A stretch of DNA of 64,000 nt. It comes from Flavobacterium cerinum. Its GTDB lineage: Bacteria; Bacteroidota; Bacteroidia; Flavobacteriales; Flavobacteriaceae. The translations under genes and the position numbers were made by a program. Every line of letters starts with the position of its first letter. Position 1 is the first letter of the stretch. Location: the NCBI RefSeq assembly GCF_004028155.1, contig NZ_SBII01000009.1, forward strand, positions 181,026 through 245,025. Reading direction: 5' to 3'. Shown in pieces: positions 37,871 to 48,400 of the stretch. A model generated the notes under the pieces. It was not told the origin of the DNA. It searched no databases and was given only the letters and a program-made list of their open reading frames with translations.

Positions 37871-38527
37871 TTATTTATTTCCTTTTTCGAAATCAGCTAC
37901 AAATTGAGCAAGACCGATATCGGTAAGTGGGTGTTTTAATAAACCTGTAATAGCAGAAAGTGGTCCTGTCATCACATCTGCACCAATTTTAGCGCAGTTT
38001 ACAATGTGCATTGTATGGCGTACTGATGCAGCAAGTATTTCTGTCTCATAGCCGTAGTTATCATAGATAAGACGGATCTCTTCGATAAGTGCAAGACCAT
38101 CAGTAGAAACATCATCAAGACGACCAATAAATGGTGATACATAAGTAGCACCCGCTTTAGCAGCAAGCAATGCCTGACCAGCAGAAAACACAAGTGTTAC
38201 ATTCGTTTTAATTCCTTTATCAGAAAAGTATTTAGCAGCTTTTACACCATCTTTAGTCATTGGTAATTTCACAACGATCTGATCGTGAAGATCAGCAAGT
38301 TCTTCACCTTCTTTAACCATACCTTCAAAGTCAAGAGCATTAACTTCAGCACTTACATCACCTTCAACAATATTACAAATGTCTACATAGTGCTTAAGGA
38401 TGTTGTTTTTTCCTGTAATGCCTTCTTTAGCCATTAACGATGGGTTTGTAGTAACACCATCAAGAACACCAAGTTCCTGTGCTTCTTTAATTTGTGCCAA
38501 ATTGGCTGTGTCAATAAAAAATTTCAT
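37871..38527 (-). CDS. transaldolase / fructose-6-phosphate aldolase family
   Basis: Small transaldolase (TalC/Fsa type) of 218 aa; the ATG at 38527 gives the canonical [16 protein letters not shown], so an in-frame upstream ATG is not used. Motifs are [14 protein letters not shown], the Schiff-base Lys in [25 protein letters not shown] and SPFIGRLDD. It probably serves the non-oxidative pentose phosphate pathway as transaldolase; Fsa activity is the alternative. Confidence 0.92.
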   Translation of the reverse strand: MKFFIDTANLAQIKEAQELGVLDGVTTNPSLMAKEGITGKNNILKHYVDICNIVEGDVSAEVNALDFEGMVKEGEELADLHDQIVVKLPMTKDGVKAAKYFSDKGIKTNVTLVFSAGQALLAAKAGATYVSPFIGRLDDVSTDGLALIEEIRLIYDNYGYETEILAASVRHTMHIVNCAKIGADVMTGPLSAITGLLKHPLTDIGLAQFVADFEKGNK

Positions 38528-38584
38528 GTGTATGTAATTATGTTGTTGTTTATTCAAAAAGCTATTTGCTATTGCACTGCAAAA

Positions 38585-39388
38585 CTACAACTTATAATGG
38601 TTCATTAAAAGTTTCTCGTATGTTTTGTCGGGTAAAATACGCTTTAAAACAATAGAGAATTTTTGCATGAATGCGCCTACTTTATAATGCACATTAGGAT
38701 TCGGAGTCTTCATTACTGCATATACAGCTTCGGCCATTTCTAAAGGATTACTACCGGCATCCACATGGGTATTCATCATATCAAGCGTAGCACCATAAGG
38801 CGCTTCATAAGCCGATCCTTTAACCAGCGGTGCATGATAACGACCATCTGCAATATTCGTAGCAAAATCGCCGGGAGCAATTGTTGTAATAGTAATTCCA
38901 AAAGCTTTTACTTCCATCCTCATCCCTTCGCTGATTAGTTCCAATGCCCCTTTAGAAGCCGAATAGACGCTTCTGTAAGGAAGCCCCATATAACCGGCTA
39001 TAGAAGTTACATTAATGATCAGTCCGCTCTTCTGGCTACGCATATACGGCAATACAGCTTTCATGACTTCGATAGGTCCAAATAAGTTCACTTCAAAGTT
39101 GTTTCTTATCTCATCTGAAGGTATTTCTTCTAACGGACCTGTAATCCCTACTCCTGCATTGTTCACCAGTACATCTATAGTACCGCTGCGCGAAATTACT
39201 TCGGCAACAGCAGCCTGAATACTTTCAACATTACGCACATCGAGTGCTATTAATGGAAATACAGAGTTTTTTATACGATCAGGATTACGGCTGGTACCAT
39301 ATACGGTATAACCTTTAGCATGTAGAAATTCGCCTATAGATCTGCCAATACCTGATGATCCGCCCGTGATTAAGATTACTTTGCTCAT
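38585..39388 (-). CDS. SDR family oxidoreductase
   Basis: Classical short-chain dehydrogenase/reductase of 267 aa. Rossmann motif TGGSSGIGRSIG, NNAGVG, catalytic Ser in NVTSIAGYMG and YxxxK in YSASKGALELI are all present. TSRNP after the second strand suggests an NADP preference. Substrate unknown. It is upstream of the transaldolase gene on the same strand with a gap of 57 bases. Confidence 0.9.
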   Translation of the reverse strand: MSKVILITGGSSGIGRSIGEFLHAKGYTVYGTSRNPDRIKNSVFPLIALDVRNVESIQAAVAEVISRSGTIDVLVNNAGVGITGPLEEIPSDEIRNNFEVNLFGPIEVMKAVLPYMRSQKSGLIINVTSIAGYMGLPYRSVYSASKGALELISEGMRMEVKAFGITITTIAPGDFATNIADGRYHAPLVKGSAYEAPYGATLDMMNTHVDAGSNPLEMAEAVYAVMKTPNPNVHYKVGAFMQKFSIVLKRILPDKTYEKLLMNHYKL

Positions 39389-39540
39389 TTGTTTAGTTTA
39401 TCAGATTACTGAAAATGAATGGCGAAATTACTTTTTTTGGTACGAATTACATAAATTTCACTAATGAAATTCTGTGATCATTTTGACAATTTTAAAAACA
39501 ACACTTTTACTTCAGGAAGTAATTAGGAAAAGCCTATAAA

Positions 39541-39564
39541 CAAAAAAATCTCCCTAGAGGAGAT
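39541..39564 (-). terminator. terminator downstream of SRP RNA
   Basis: On the minus strand ATCTCC-TCTAG-GGAGAT is followed by seven T. The rest of the gap from 39389 to 39540 is AT-rich with no visible gene. Confidence 0.75.
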
Positions 39565-39592
39565 AATAAAGTAATCTTAAAAAAGAAAAAAA

Positions 39593-39688
39593 TGGCAAGC
39601 GACCTACATCGCACCGCTCAACCACATACCTTTGCTGTGTTCCCACCCTGGAGGAGTAAGCAGGAGCTGGTCGTGTAGGACTTGCCGG
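39593..39688 (-). ncRNA. ffs: signal recognition particle RNA (4.5S type)
   Basis: RNA core of the signal recognition particle, which works with Ffh to target membrane proteins. On the minus strand the ends pair (GGCAAG.CCTACA with TGTAGG..CTTGCC), forming one long hairpin. The apical domain contains CCAGGGTGGGAACACAGCAA, which resembles the conserved SRP domain IV asymmetric loop (GGAA.../AGCA). The length of about 96 nt fits the small bacterial form, a T run follows directly, and a perfect promoter precedes it. Confidence 0.88.
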
Positions 39689-39690
39689 CG

Positions 39691-39720
39691 CAAATATACA
39701 ATCTTTTTGTATTTTTGCAA
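39691..39720 (-). promoter_or_regulatory. promoter of SRP RNA
   Basis: On the minus strand TTG (39720-39718), 19 bases, then TATATTTG (39698-39691). Transcription would begin a few bases downstream, at the predicted 5' end of the RNA. Confidence 0.85.
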
Positions 39721-39775
39721 AGCAATTGCAACATATAAAATACAATTGTATATTGTCATTATTATTTTTGAAACC

Positions 39776-40825
39776 ATGAAAAAACATAACCTATTAGCAT
39801 TCATTTTATTGGGTGCAGCAGTAGTATCCTGCGGAACCTCTGAAGAAGAGAAAAAAAACTTTTTCAGTATTGATACAACTGGCCTAAAACAGCAATATCA
39901 GCCTCAGGAAACCCTTCCTTTGTCGGTTATAAATGCTAAAGAAAAGGCAATCGACTCTGTTGTTTACTTTATAAACAATAAAAAGATCGGTACATCAGTT
40001 AACAACAAAAAGCTGGATTTTGCTCTTAACAATCAGAAATTCGGATATCAGGATATAAAAGCTCTTGTTTATTTTGAAGGTGAAAACATAGAAACCACAG
40101 GCAGAGTTGAACTTGTTTCTAATGTTAAGACTAAAGAACTTAAATATGAGATTGTAAACACCTACCCGCACGATGTTACTTCTTATACTCAGGGTCTTGA
40201 GTTTTACAGGGATACTTTAGTTGAAGGAACCGGGCAGTACAAAGAATCTAAACTGCGCAAGGTAAATTACAAAACCGGAGAAGTTTATAAAAGTATTGAT
40301 CTTGAGCAGCGTTTTTTTGGCGAAGGTATAACCATACTTAACAACAAGATCTACCAGCTTACCTGGAAAGAAAAAACAGGATTTATATACAATGCAGATA
40401 ATTTAAAGAAAGAAAGAGAATTCACTTACTTTAAAGATATTGAAGGCTGGGGACTTACAAACGATGGTAAGAATCTCTACATGAGTGATGGTTCAGAAAA
40501 AATATGGAAACTGGATCCTGAAACATTAAAAGAAGTAGACTATGTTAATGTTTATACTCAGGGAACCAAAATCAAAGCGGTAAACGAATTGGAATGGGTT
40601 GACGGGAAAATATATGGCAATATTTATCAAATGAGCGCTATCGCTGTTATAGATCCAAAAACGGGTGCTGTAGAAGGCGTACTTAACCTTGCAGAGTTAG
40701 ATAAAAAAGTAACTAACCCAGGCAGAGATGTACTTAACGGCATAGCTTATAATCCTAAAACAAAAACCTTCTTTATAACAGGTAAAGACTGGGATACAAT
40801 GTTTGAAATCAGGATTAAAGAATAA
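39776..40825 (+). CDS. glutaminyl-peptide cyclotransferase lipoprotein
   Basis: Plant/bacterial-type glutaminyl cyclase (five-bladed beta-propeller) that forms N-terminal pyroglutamate on exported proteins. The ATG at 39776 gives a lipoprotein signal MKKHNLLAFILLGAAVVSC (Cys19) and a 349-aa protein. Residues about 30-110 form an extra beta-sandwich-like region. The cyclase domain starts at NTYPHDVTSYTQGLEF and includes GEGITILNNKIYQLTWKE, MSDGSEKIWKLDP, ELEWVDGKIYGNIYQ and LNGIAYNPKTKTFFITGKDW. Many T9SS and SPI-cleaved proteins in this phylum start with Gln, a plausible substrate pool. Confidence 0.9.
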   Translation: MKKHNLLAFILLGAAVVSCGTSEEEKKNFFSIDTTGLKQQYQPQETLPLSVINAKEKAIDSVVYFINNKKIGTSVNNKKLDFALNNQKFGYQDIKALVYFEGENIETTGRVELVSNVKTKELKYEIVNTYPHDVTSYTQGLEFYRDTLVEGTGQYKESKLRKVNYKTGEVYKSIDLEQRFFGEGITILNNKIYQLTWKEKTGFIYNADNLKKEREFTYFKDIEGWGLTNDGKNLYMSDGSEKIWKLDPETLKEVDYVNVYTQGTKIKAVNELEWVDGKIYGNIYQMSAIAVIDPKTGAVEGVLNLAELDKKVTNPGRDVLNGIAYNPKTKTFFITGKDWDTMFEIRIKE

Positions 40826-40851
40826 TTCAAATTTGACATAAAACAATAAGT

Positions 40852-40879
40852 AAAAGCTGCCCTTGGGCAGCTTTTTTTT
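40852..40879 (+). terminator. terminator after the glutaminyl cyclase gene
   Basis: Stem AAAAGCTGCCC / GGGCAGCTTTT with a TT loop and a run of T. Confidence 0.88.
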
Positions 40880-40907
40880 AATAAAAGAATTTACTTATGT
40901 TTATAGT

Positions 40908-41384
40908 ATGAAAAATATATTTATCCTTTTGTTAGCATCCTTATCATTCAGCAGTTACGCTCAAAAGCAATTAATCGAAAAATTTGTAGTTGCCAATGAT
41001 ACCATAAGTTATACAAGTATAGATTACTCTAAATATGGATTAGGCGTTTCTTACATCACCATGTATGAACAAAGCGAAGACAACAAAATAATTCCCGATA
41101 AAGCCGCAAAATGTCTTAAGCGAATAAAAAACCTATACCATACTTTTTATTATTTTATAGAAGTACCTAAAAATTACACCCAGATTATGAAGGAAAAAAT
41201 ATTTGCTGCTTTTATAGAACATGTAAAAATTAAAGATAAACTCACACGTGCCAATTTGTATTTAAATTTTGACAAAAACTATTCCCAATACTACCAAAAA
41301 CTACATCCAAATGATGAAAAGGGATTGGAAATACAAAGCATTGTTACAGATATTACCCCTGCAACCATTTGTAAAGCACTATAA
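40908..41384 (+). CDS. secreted protein of unknown function
   Basis: Exported protein of 158 aa; the ATG at 40908 gives a Sec signal MKNIFILLLASLSFSSYAQ. The mature part is rich in Lys, Tyr and Asn with predicted helices (IKDKLTRANLYLNFDKNYSQ) and no motif that I recognise. It has its own terminator and is not clearly part of an operon. Confidence 0.75.
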   Translation: MKNIFILLLASLSFSSYAQKQLIEKFVVANDTISYTSIDYSKYGLGVSYITMYEQSEDNKIIPDKAAKCLKRIKNLYHTFYYFIEVPKNYTQIMKEKIFAAFIEHVKIKDKLTRANLYLNFDKNYSQYYQKLHPNDEKGLEIQSIVTDITPATICKAL

Positions 41385-41393
41385 TTTTAAACC

Positions 41394-41427
41394 AAAAATC
41401 CCTCATGCTTTCACATGGGGGATTTTT
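41394..41427. terminator. bidirectional terminator, secreted protein / fasciclin gene
   Basis: Stem AAAAATCCCTCATG / CATGGGGGATTTTT (one G-T pair) with a 6-base loop between two convergent genes. Confidence 0.88.
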
Positions 41428-41451
41428 AGTCTAACACAAACCTAATATTTC

Positions 41452-42009
41452 TTATTTATGCATTAACACAGTATCGATAACGTGTATTACACCGTTAGAC
41501 TGGTTAACGTCGGCAATAGTTACTTTAGCTTTTCCACCTTTTTCATCCTGGACCCAAAGATCTTTTCCATTCATCATAAACCAAAGTTTACCACCCTGTA
41601 CAGTTGTAACCTCTGCTTTGCCTCCACCTTTTTTAATAGCAGCAGCTACATCGGCAGCACTCCATTTACCTGAAACTACATGGTAAGTAAGTATACCCTG
41701 AAGCATTTTTTTATTTTCTGGTTTAAGCAGTGTTTCAACAGTTCCTTTAGGTAACTTATCAAAGGCAGCATTTGTTGGCGCAAAAACAGTGAAAGGACCT
41801 TTTCCTTCTAATGTTTCAACCAACCCTGCAGCTTTAACTGCAGCTACAAGTGTAGTATGATCTTTAGAGTTTACTGCATTCTCTATAATATTTTTTGTTG
41901 GATACATTGCAGCACCGCCCACCATTTTAGTTTTTTGGGCAAAAGCAGTTGTTCCTAACATTAATGTAAGTGCCATTACGGCTGTCGATAAAATTCTTGA
42001 AATTTTCAT
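41452..42009 (-). CDS. fasciclin (FAS1) domain secreted protein
   Basis: Secreted adhesion-type protein of 185 aa with a Sec signal (MKISRILSTAVMALTLMLGTTAFAQ). One FAS1 domain spans about 45-183: the H1 motif GPFTVFAPTNAAFDKLP and the H2-like VNQSNGVIHVIDTVLMHK, with the YH-type motif LTYHVVSGKW between. Such single-domain proteins in bacteria are periplasmic or extracellular; the partner is unknown. Confidence 0.93.
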   Translation of the reverse strand: MKISRILSTAVMALTLMLGTTAFAQKTKMVGGAAMYPTKNIIENAVNSKDHTTLVAAVKAAGLVETLEGKGPFTVFAPTNAAFDKLPKGTVETLLKPENKKMLQGILTYHVVSGKWSAADVAAAIKKGGGKAEVTTVQGGKLWFMMNGKDLWVQDEKGGKAKVTIADVNQSNGVIHVIDTVLMHK

Positions 42010-42227
42010 AATCGGTTATTGTTTTAAAGTTTATAAAAGCAGATACGCCATAAACCCGATCATGGTTTTAGAGAATGAAAATTTTAATTTTTTTATAACA
42101 TTTGGATTTGAACGGCATCCTATAGCCCTTTAATAACTAATCAGCTATAATCGTAATAATAAAAGGGTTTATTAAAATAATTATTTATCTTGTAAAGCCA
42201 CAGTATAAAAGAAGCGTCAATCTTACC

Positions 42228-43001
42228 ATGAAAAAACTCAAAAAAGCACTAATTATAGTTGCGATAATTATAGCCATACCACTATTGGTAATATTAATTA
42301 ACAACCTTACAGGTCTTTATTATAACTCCAAATACAGTGATGTTGATAAAGGCACATCATCAGAAAACTATACATTTAAAAAACTTGCTATACCTGGCAT
42401 CATAGAATATCACTTTGACGATACTGCTGCCGCTGTTGTAGATATTAATGATACAATACCCAAGGAAGGCAACGACGGACATTTGTATTATGACCCTGCA
42501 CAAAAAAAGATTATTGTTGAGACAGAAAATTATGTGACTAATCCGGAGAGTTCTATAGATGATAAAGTAAGAGAATATTATAGTATCGATAGAAACGGAG
42601 GCATTAATAAAATAGATAGCCTGCCAAAAGAACTCCTTAGTGTAAAAAACCAGCTTGTCCCCTTCCAAAAATGGAATGACGATTCACAGGTCATCTATAT
42701 GAGGCATTTTACAAAACAGAACTTCCACATGCCATCACTCAATCCGTTTCACGGTATGGGTAATCCTACCGGAGGCAGACCAACGTATTATTGGGATGGA
42801 CCTGCGTATTATGATGTGAAATTTAACGGAGAGCTACTAAAAGTAAAAATACCCTGCCAGAGCGGTGCATTACTCTTTACCTCCGATTATGAATATGACA
42901 CAGGCTTATACTATTACCTGCTGCCCGAACTGGATATTGCATTCTTAGTCTATTCTAAAACTTATGAGCCCGATGCTGTTTATATGATAAAGCACAAATA
43001 A
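42228..43001 (+). CDS. membrane-anchored protein of unknown function
   Basis: Protein of 257 aa with a basic N-terminus and one long hydrophobic helix (ALIIVAIIIAIPLLVILINN, residues 8-27), likely an uncleaved anchor. The rest is predicted soluble and beta-rich (LYYDPAQKKIIVETENYVTN, SGALLFTSDYEYDTGLYYYL). I recognise no family. It is bounded by its own intergenic regions. Confidence 0.72.
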   Translation: MKKLKKALIIVAIIIAIPLLVILINNLTGLYYNSKYSDVDKGTSSENYTFKKLAIPGIIEYHFDDTAAAVVDINDTIPKEGNDGHLYYDPAQKKIIVETENYVTNPESSIDDKVREYYSIDRNGGINKIDSLPKELLSVKNQLVPFQKWNDDSQVIYMRHFTKQNFHMPSLNPFHGMGNPTGGRPTYYWDGPAYYDVKFNGELLKVKIPCQSGALLFTSDYEYDTGLYYYLLPELDIAFLVYSKTYEPDAVYMIKHK

Positions 43002-43014
43002 GAATGTATTTTTA

Positions 43015-43209
43015 TTACTTTCTGACTTTAATTCTTTCGTAAACAACAATTACAACAAATACTATTAAAGCCGTAATAAAAGAATATTGCTGCAGGGTAA
43101 ATTCTGTTTCAGGGCTAAACGTAGCAAAAAAGCTAATTACATATACAAAAAGCCATGCGCCTATGAGAAGTGAAAGTAGCAGGAAGAGCCGCTTTAATAA
43201 ATACGACAT
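43015..43209 (-). CDS. small membrane protein
   Basis: Reading frame of 64 aa from the ATG at 43209 (a longer frame begins at 43236). Two hydrophobic segments (RLFLLLSLLIGAWLFVYVIS and FITALIVFVVIVVYERI) are separated by an acidic turn, giving a hairpin membrane topology. Function unknown. The rpsA terminator overlaps its upstream region, so it has either its own promoter or readthrough expression. Confidence 0.6.
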   Translation of the reverse strand: MSYLLKRLFLLLSLLIGAWLFVYVISFFATFSPETEFTLQQYSFITALIVFVVIVVYERIKVRK

Positions 43210-43234
43210 AAAGAATTTTTTAGCGAATATAAAC

Positions 43235-43266
43235 AAAAAGTCCCCTGATTACTCAGAGGACTTTTA
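43235..43266 (-). terminator. terminator of rpsA
   Basis: On the minus strand AAAAGTCCTCTGAG...CAGGGGACTTTTT forms a stem with one G-T pair, followed by T, 20 bases after the rpsA stop. Confidence 0.85.
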
Positions 43267-43285
43267 TATTTAAAGAGGATAAGGA

Positions 43286-45067
43286 TTATTTGTTTTCTCC
43301 TTTTTCCATTCTTTCTTTTAATTCAGCTAATACATCAAGATCACCTAAAGTGCTTCTTTCAGCATTGTTGTTAGAAGAAGAATTGTTATTGTTAGATTCG
43401 TTATTGTTTCTAACGTTTTTCTCTTCTTCGTCACGGAATGTAGCAGTATGTGAAGCTACAACTCTTTTGAATTCTTTGTTAAATTCAATTACTTTGAATT
43501 CAGCAGATTCTCCTTTTTTAAGTTTTTTTCCGTCTTCTTTTTCAAGGTGACGTGTTGGAATGAAAGCAACGATATCGTCACCAAATTCTACAGTAGCACC
43601 TTTGTCAACGATCTCAGCGATTTCACCTGTATGAACAGTACCTACTGCAAATCCTTCTTCATATTTATCCCAAGGATTAGCTGTAGTTTGTTTGTGACCA
43701 AGAGATAGTTTACGTCCGTCAACATCAAGTTCAAGAACTACTACGTCAAGTTTATCACCAACGTTTACAAATTCAGATGGATGTTTGATCTTCTTAGTCC
43801 AAGAAAGGTCAGAGATGTAGATCAATCCGTCGATACCTTCTTCAAGTTCAACGAAAATACCAAAGTTTGTAAAGTTTCTAACGATACCTGTATGTTTAGA
43901 ACCTACTGGGTATTTAGAAGTGATATCAGTCCAAGGATCTTGAGAAAGTTGTTTGATACCTAGAGACATTTTACGGTCATCTCTGTCTAATGTCAGGATA
44001 ACTGCTTCTACCTCATCACCAACTTTAACAAAGTCCTGAGCAGATCTTAAGTGCGTAGACCAAGACATTTCAGATACGTGGATAAGTCCTTCAACACCTT
44101 CAGCAACTTCGATAAATGCACCGTAGTCAGCAATAACTACTACTTTACCTTTAACTTTATCACCTACTGCAAGTTTTGCATCAAGTGCATCCCATGGGTG
44201 AGCGTGTAATTGTTTAAGACCAAGTTGGATTCTTGTTTTCTCATCATCGAAATCAAGGATAACAACGTTAAGTTTTTGGTCAAGTTCAAGAACTTCACTT
44301 GGGTGGTTAATTCTGCTCCAAGAAAGGTCAGTGATGTGGATAAGTCCGTCAACACCTCCAAGGTCGATGAATACACCGTAAGAAGTAATGTTTTTAACAA
44401 CACCTTCAAGTACCTGGCCTTTTTCAAGCTGCCCAATGATTTCTTTTTTCTGAACTTCGATATCTGCTTCGATAAGTGCTTTATGCGAAACAACTACGTT
44501 TTTAAATTCATGGTTGATTTTCACAACTTTGAATTCCATAGTTTTGTTTACATACTGATCGTAATCTCTGATTGGCTTAACGTCAATTTGAGATCCTGGT
44601 AAGAAAGCTTCAATACCGAAAACGTCAACGATCATACCACCTTTAGTTCTGCATTTAACAAAACCATTAACGATTTCGCCTGTTTCGTTAGCATTGATAA
44701 CTCTATCCCAAGCCTTAATAGTACGTGCTTTTTTGTGAGATAATACTAATTGTCCTGATTTATCTTCGCGAACGTCGATAAGAACTTCAACTTTATCTCC
44801 AACTTTTAAGTTTGGATTGTAACGGAATTCGTTAAGAGAAATAACACCTTCCGATTTTGCGTTGATATCAACGATTACGTCTCTGTCAGTAATTCTTACT
44901 ACACTACCTTCTACTACTTCATCGCTATCAGTTGAAATAAAAGTTTTTTCAACTAATGTTTCAAATTCCCTTAGGTTTTGTTCGTCTACCGGATCAATAC
45001 CTTCTTCGAAGTTATGCCAGTTAAACTCCTGTAGAAATTCTTCTTTTGTTTTTGTTTGTTCAGACAT
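43286..45067 (-). CDS. rpsA: 30S ribosomal protein S1
   Basis: RNA-binding protein that helps the 30S subunit capture mRNA, important in a phylum with weak Shine-Dalgarno use. The protein is 593 aa with about six S1 OB-fold repeats, e.g. EGVVKNITSYGVFIDLGGVD, GKVVVIADYGAFIEVAEGVE and GIVRNFTNFGIFVELEEGID, each followed by a GLIHI/GLIYI strand. The tail before the last 30 residues is an Asn/Ser-rich linker. It has a strong promoter 120 bases upstream and a terminator. Confidence 0.96.
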   Translation of the reverse strand: MSEQTKTKEEFLQEFNWHNFEEGIDPVDEQNLREFETLVEKTFISTDSDEVVEGSVVRITDRDVIVDINAKSEGVISLNEFRYNPNLKVGDKVEVLIDVREDKSGQLVLSHKKARTIKAWDRVINANETGEIVNGFVKCRTKGGMIVDVFGIEAFLPGSQIDVKPIRDYDQYVNKTMEFKVVKINHEFKNVVVSHKALIEADIEVQKKEIIGQLEKGQVLEGVVKNITSYGVFIDLGGVDGLIHITDLSWSRINHPSEVLELDQKLNVVILDFDDEKTRIQLGLKQLHAHPWDALDAKLAVGDKVKGKVVVIADYGAFIEVAEGVEGLIHVSEMSWSTHLRSAQDFVKVGDEVEAVILTLDRDDRKMSLGIKQLSQDPWTDITSKYPVGSKHTGIVRNFTNFGIFVELEEGIDGLIYISDLSWTKKIKHPSEFVNVGDKLDVVVLELDVDGRKLSLGHKQTTANPWDKYEEGFAVGTVHTGEIAEIVDKGATVEFGDDIVAFIPTRHLEKEDGKKLKKGESAEFKVIEFNKEFKRVVASHTATFRDEEEKNVRNNNESNNNNSSSNNNAERSTLGDLDVLAELKERMEKGENK

Positions 45068-45187
45068 GCTGATAAAAAATTTGTATCCTGTGCTTTACAT
45101 GGTTTCTTATGCAGTATAAAACAACAGAAGCGTTTTACATAAAATAATTTAAATACCTTAAGGAAACCTCATCTGCCAAAAGGTGTG

Positions 45188-45217
45188 CAAAGGTACTACC
45201 TTTTTCAATATTTACAA
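45188..45217 (-). promoter_or_regulatory. promoter of rpsA
   Basis: On the minus strand TTG (45217-45215), 19 bases, then TACCTTTG (45195-45188). The leader to the ATG at 45067 is about 115 nt, long enough to carry translational control. The other half of this gene-free gap (45218-45404) is very AT-rich and holds no gene or clear hairpin. Confidence 0.83.
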
Positions 45218-45404
45218 ATATTAATATGCAGATTTTTAAGCAAGTAAAATACTTTTTGCTTGATATTCGAAATCATTTTATCTACATATCTAAAATATAA
45301 CATATAAAAACAAAAAAATTAACATAGTTTTTATATAAAATATTTTTTTTAACTTAGTCACGGAAAAAAACTTGAAATTAAGTCACAAAAACTTAATTTT
45401 CATC

Positions 45405-48400
45405 ATGAAACTAGCCATAAACAAAATAACCCAAAAGGTTATTCAATTAACCTTAAAAAATTGCATTTGCTTTTTTTTACTATTTATGTTTGCTCCCTCT
45501 GTTTGGGCACAAACCTTTTCAGTTACAGCTGTACCAACAGCTGCGACCTGTAATGGTAATGGCAGTATGGTATTATCTTCAAGCGGAGCACAAACCGGTG
45601 CTTCAATACATTATAGAGTCTATAAACTTCCTAACGTAACAACTCCTGTATGGAGTAGTACAGATCCAAACGTGATCGGACAAACAAGTGGCAACTATAA
45701 AGTAGAAGCAACACAAATAGTAGCAGGTACACCTTTTGGAGCCCCAGCGGTTACACAAACAATTATAGATGACAACATCATTCCTTTACAGTTCACAATA
45801 GATCATGTAAACGCAATTTGTAACGACGGAATTCTTACTGTTGTAATGATTAGTGGAAATCCTGTTACGTATGAAATAACCACTCCCATAATAAGGCCGG
45901 CACAAACATCAACTATATTTACAGGGCTTGCACCCGGCTCTTATACCATAAAAGTTACAGACAACTGCGGTGCAGCCGACTCTCAGGTAGTTACACTTTT
46001 TTTAGATACTCCAGTTCTCGAACTAGGCTCTATAAGTTTTCCTGATGATGAATTAGCTGCGTGTGATCTATTAACGATCTTAAATGATGTGGCAAACACC
46101 AATCCTACTTCTGCTATAGCTTACCCTATTGAGGTTACTTCTACTTATTACCCACCAAATGGAGCCCCACCTATTATTTACACCCAAACAATTGCCGGAG
46201 GTGTTAATGACGGTTTTCCGATAACTCAGGTTGTACCTTATTATTATAATCAGAACTGTTCTTATAAATTTAAAATAGTAGACCGTTGCGGTAAAGAATT
46301 ACAAAGTCCGTTATATCCCGTAAAACCATTACTTACAGTTATGGGAGAATTAAAGCTTGTAGAATGTTTAGGCAGAACAATGGAAGTTAATCCTAATAAG
46401 TACATGCCTCCGTTTACACTGCAATTTACTACAACCCCACCCGGATTTAATCCGGCCGATTATAATGACATATATCCCGGCCCTTATAACACTCCAGACT
46501 TACCTGCCGTATTTGGAAGTCCGGGCAACCCCTTACCCGAGGGCAGTTATGCTTTCTCTATTTTAGATGCCTGTGGCAGAACAGCTTCTTCCGGAATAAT
46601 TGAAATTGCCAAACCCATAGTAGCTGCCGAGGTATTTACAGGAAATGCTTTATGTACAACCGGCCTTGGAAGCGCAGTAGTTTCTATTCCCGGACTATAT
46701 ATGCAAACAGTAATAATAACTGCTGCCCCGCCCGAATATGCCAATCCGGTGCCTCATGTTGTTTTTGAATACGATCCTGACGACGATCCTGTAGATGAAG
46801 TATTGATAAATAATCTTCCGCCGGGAGAATACAGCGTTACACTTATAGATACCTGCGGTATAGTACTTACTAAAGATTTTAAGATCGCACCTTATAAAGG
46901 CGCCAGAGCCGATGTGAACGCACGGGTAGACTGTGAAGAAGGTTTTGGAACAATACGGCTTTCAATAGGTGAGGATATTACACAAATAGCAATTGTTTCA
47001 GCTCCGACAAATTATCCGCATCCGCTTCCTCATGATGTTTTTGCTTATGTTAATCAAAGTGAAGAAACATTATATATGGACCATTTAGTGCCTGGCCAAT
47101 ATAAGTTTAAAGCTTCTACAACATGTGATAATGATGTCGAGATGCTCCCCCCCGTTTTTACTGTGAATGCCTACAAAGTAACAACTAATGACCATACACT
47201 TACCCCTCATTGCGGTTCTTTCGACCTTTTTTATGATCATGTGAGTAACGGACAGATATTTGTTACCTATTCTCTCCAAAAACTGGATGAAGTATCCGGA
47301 CTTTGGTCGCACCCGGACACAGGCGTTTTATATACCGAAGGCACAAAAATTATAAACGATCCTTTAAATGGCACTCCAAATGCATTAAAAATAAAAAACA
47401 ATGACACCACTTACAGCCTTGTTTACCCAACAGGTAATTATAGAATCGTAAAACAATACAAATGCTGGGGAGACGGAAGCCAGGAAATCTATGAAAAACT
47501 GTGCACCTCTGTATCTTATGAATTTAAATACTTTAACGAGTTAACCATAACCGGGTTACTAAACCTTAGCTGTTTTAGCCAAAATGGGGATATCCAGGTT
47601 TCTGCATTTGGCGTAGCCCCGATAACCTATAAAATTGTATCAAAAAACGGACAGCCTTTTCTTATTGATAATGGAGAAAATAATATTTTCAACGACTTAG
47701 AATTGGCAGTATATACTGTAATTGTAACAGATAAATGCGGATCAAGACCCCTCACTTTTAACATTGCAGATATTCCTTCGCTTGTATATGCACCAGATCC
47801 TGACAGAATACCCACATTAGAACATTGTGATGATGATGATAATGGTACCGAAGTATTTGATATTTCTGTACACAATGCCATTATTTTAGATACTCAGATT
47901 CCAAGCGATGTAACGATTACCTACCATGCTACTTTAAATGATGCCCAGCAAGGCATCAATGCTATAACAAATTTACAACAGTACACAACAGCAACTACAA
48001 CCATACATGTAAGAGTTACACATATTTCCGGCAATGGCTGTATTGCCCTAACATCCTTCAATCTTCTTGTAAGACCAAAACCTGTATTAAAAATGGCCGA
48101 AAAATGGCATGGATGTGAAGGTGAAAATATAGTTATTACTGCAGATAGCGGTTTTAGCAGTTATATATGGTCAGATGGATCGACAAATCAAAGTACCTCC
48201 GTTAGCCAGCCGGGATCTTATACTGTAACTGTTAAAGACAAGTTTGGCTGTGAAGCATCAAAAACAGTAGAAGTAACAACTTCACCCCCACCCGTTATCA
48301 ACACAGTTAATGTGAGCGATTGGACAGATAACAACAATGTTATTTCAGTTGTTATGGAGCCTACAAATATCCCGAGTGATTTTGAATATTCGATAGACAA

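Noticed and set aside
39632..39775. Upstream extension of the glutaminyl cyclase frame
   Set aside because: It runs antisense through the SRP RNA gene; the ATG at 39776 gives a proper lipoprotein signal.
40863..40907. TTG start for the secreted protein at 40908
   Set aside because: It would begin inside the terminator hairpin and places the signal peptide internally.
43290..44602. Plus-strand reading frames inside rpsA
   Set aside because: They are shadows of a well-conserved ribosomal protein gene and have no family features.
45372..45404. TTG start for the T9SS type B cargo
   Set aside because: It only adds 11 residues before a normal ATG that already gives a signal peptide.
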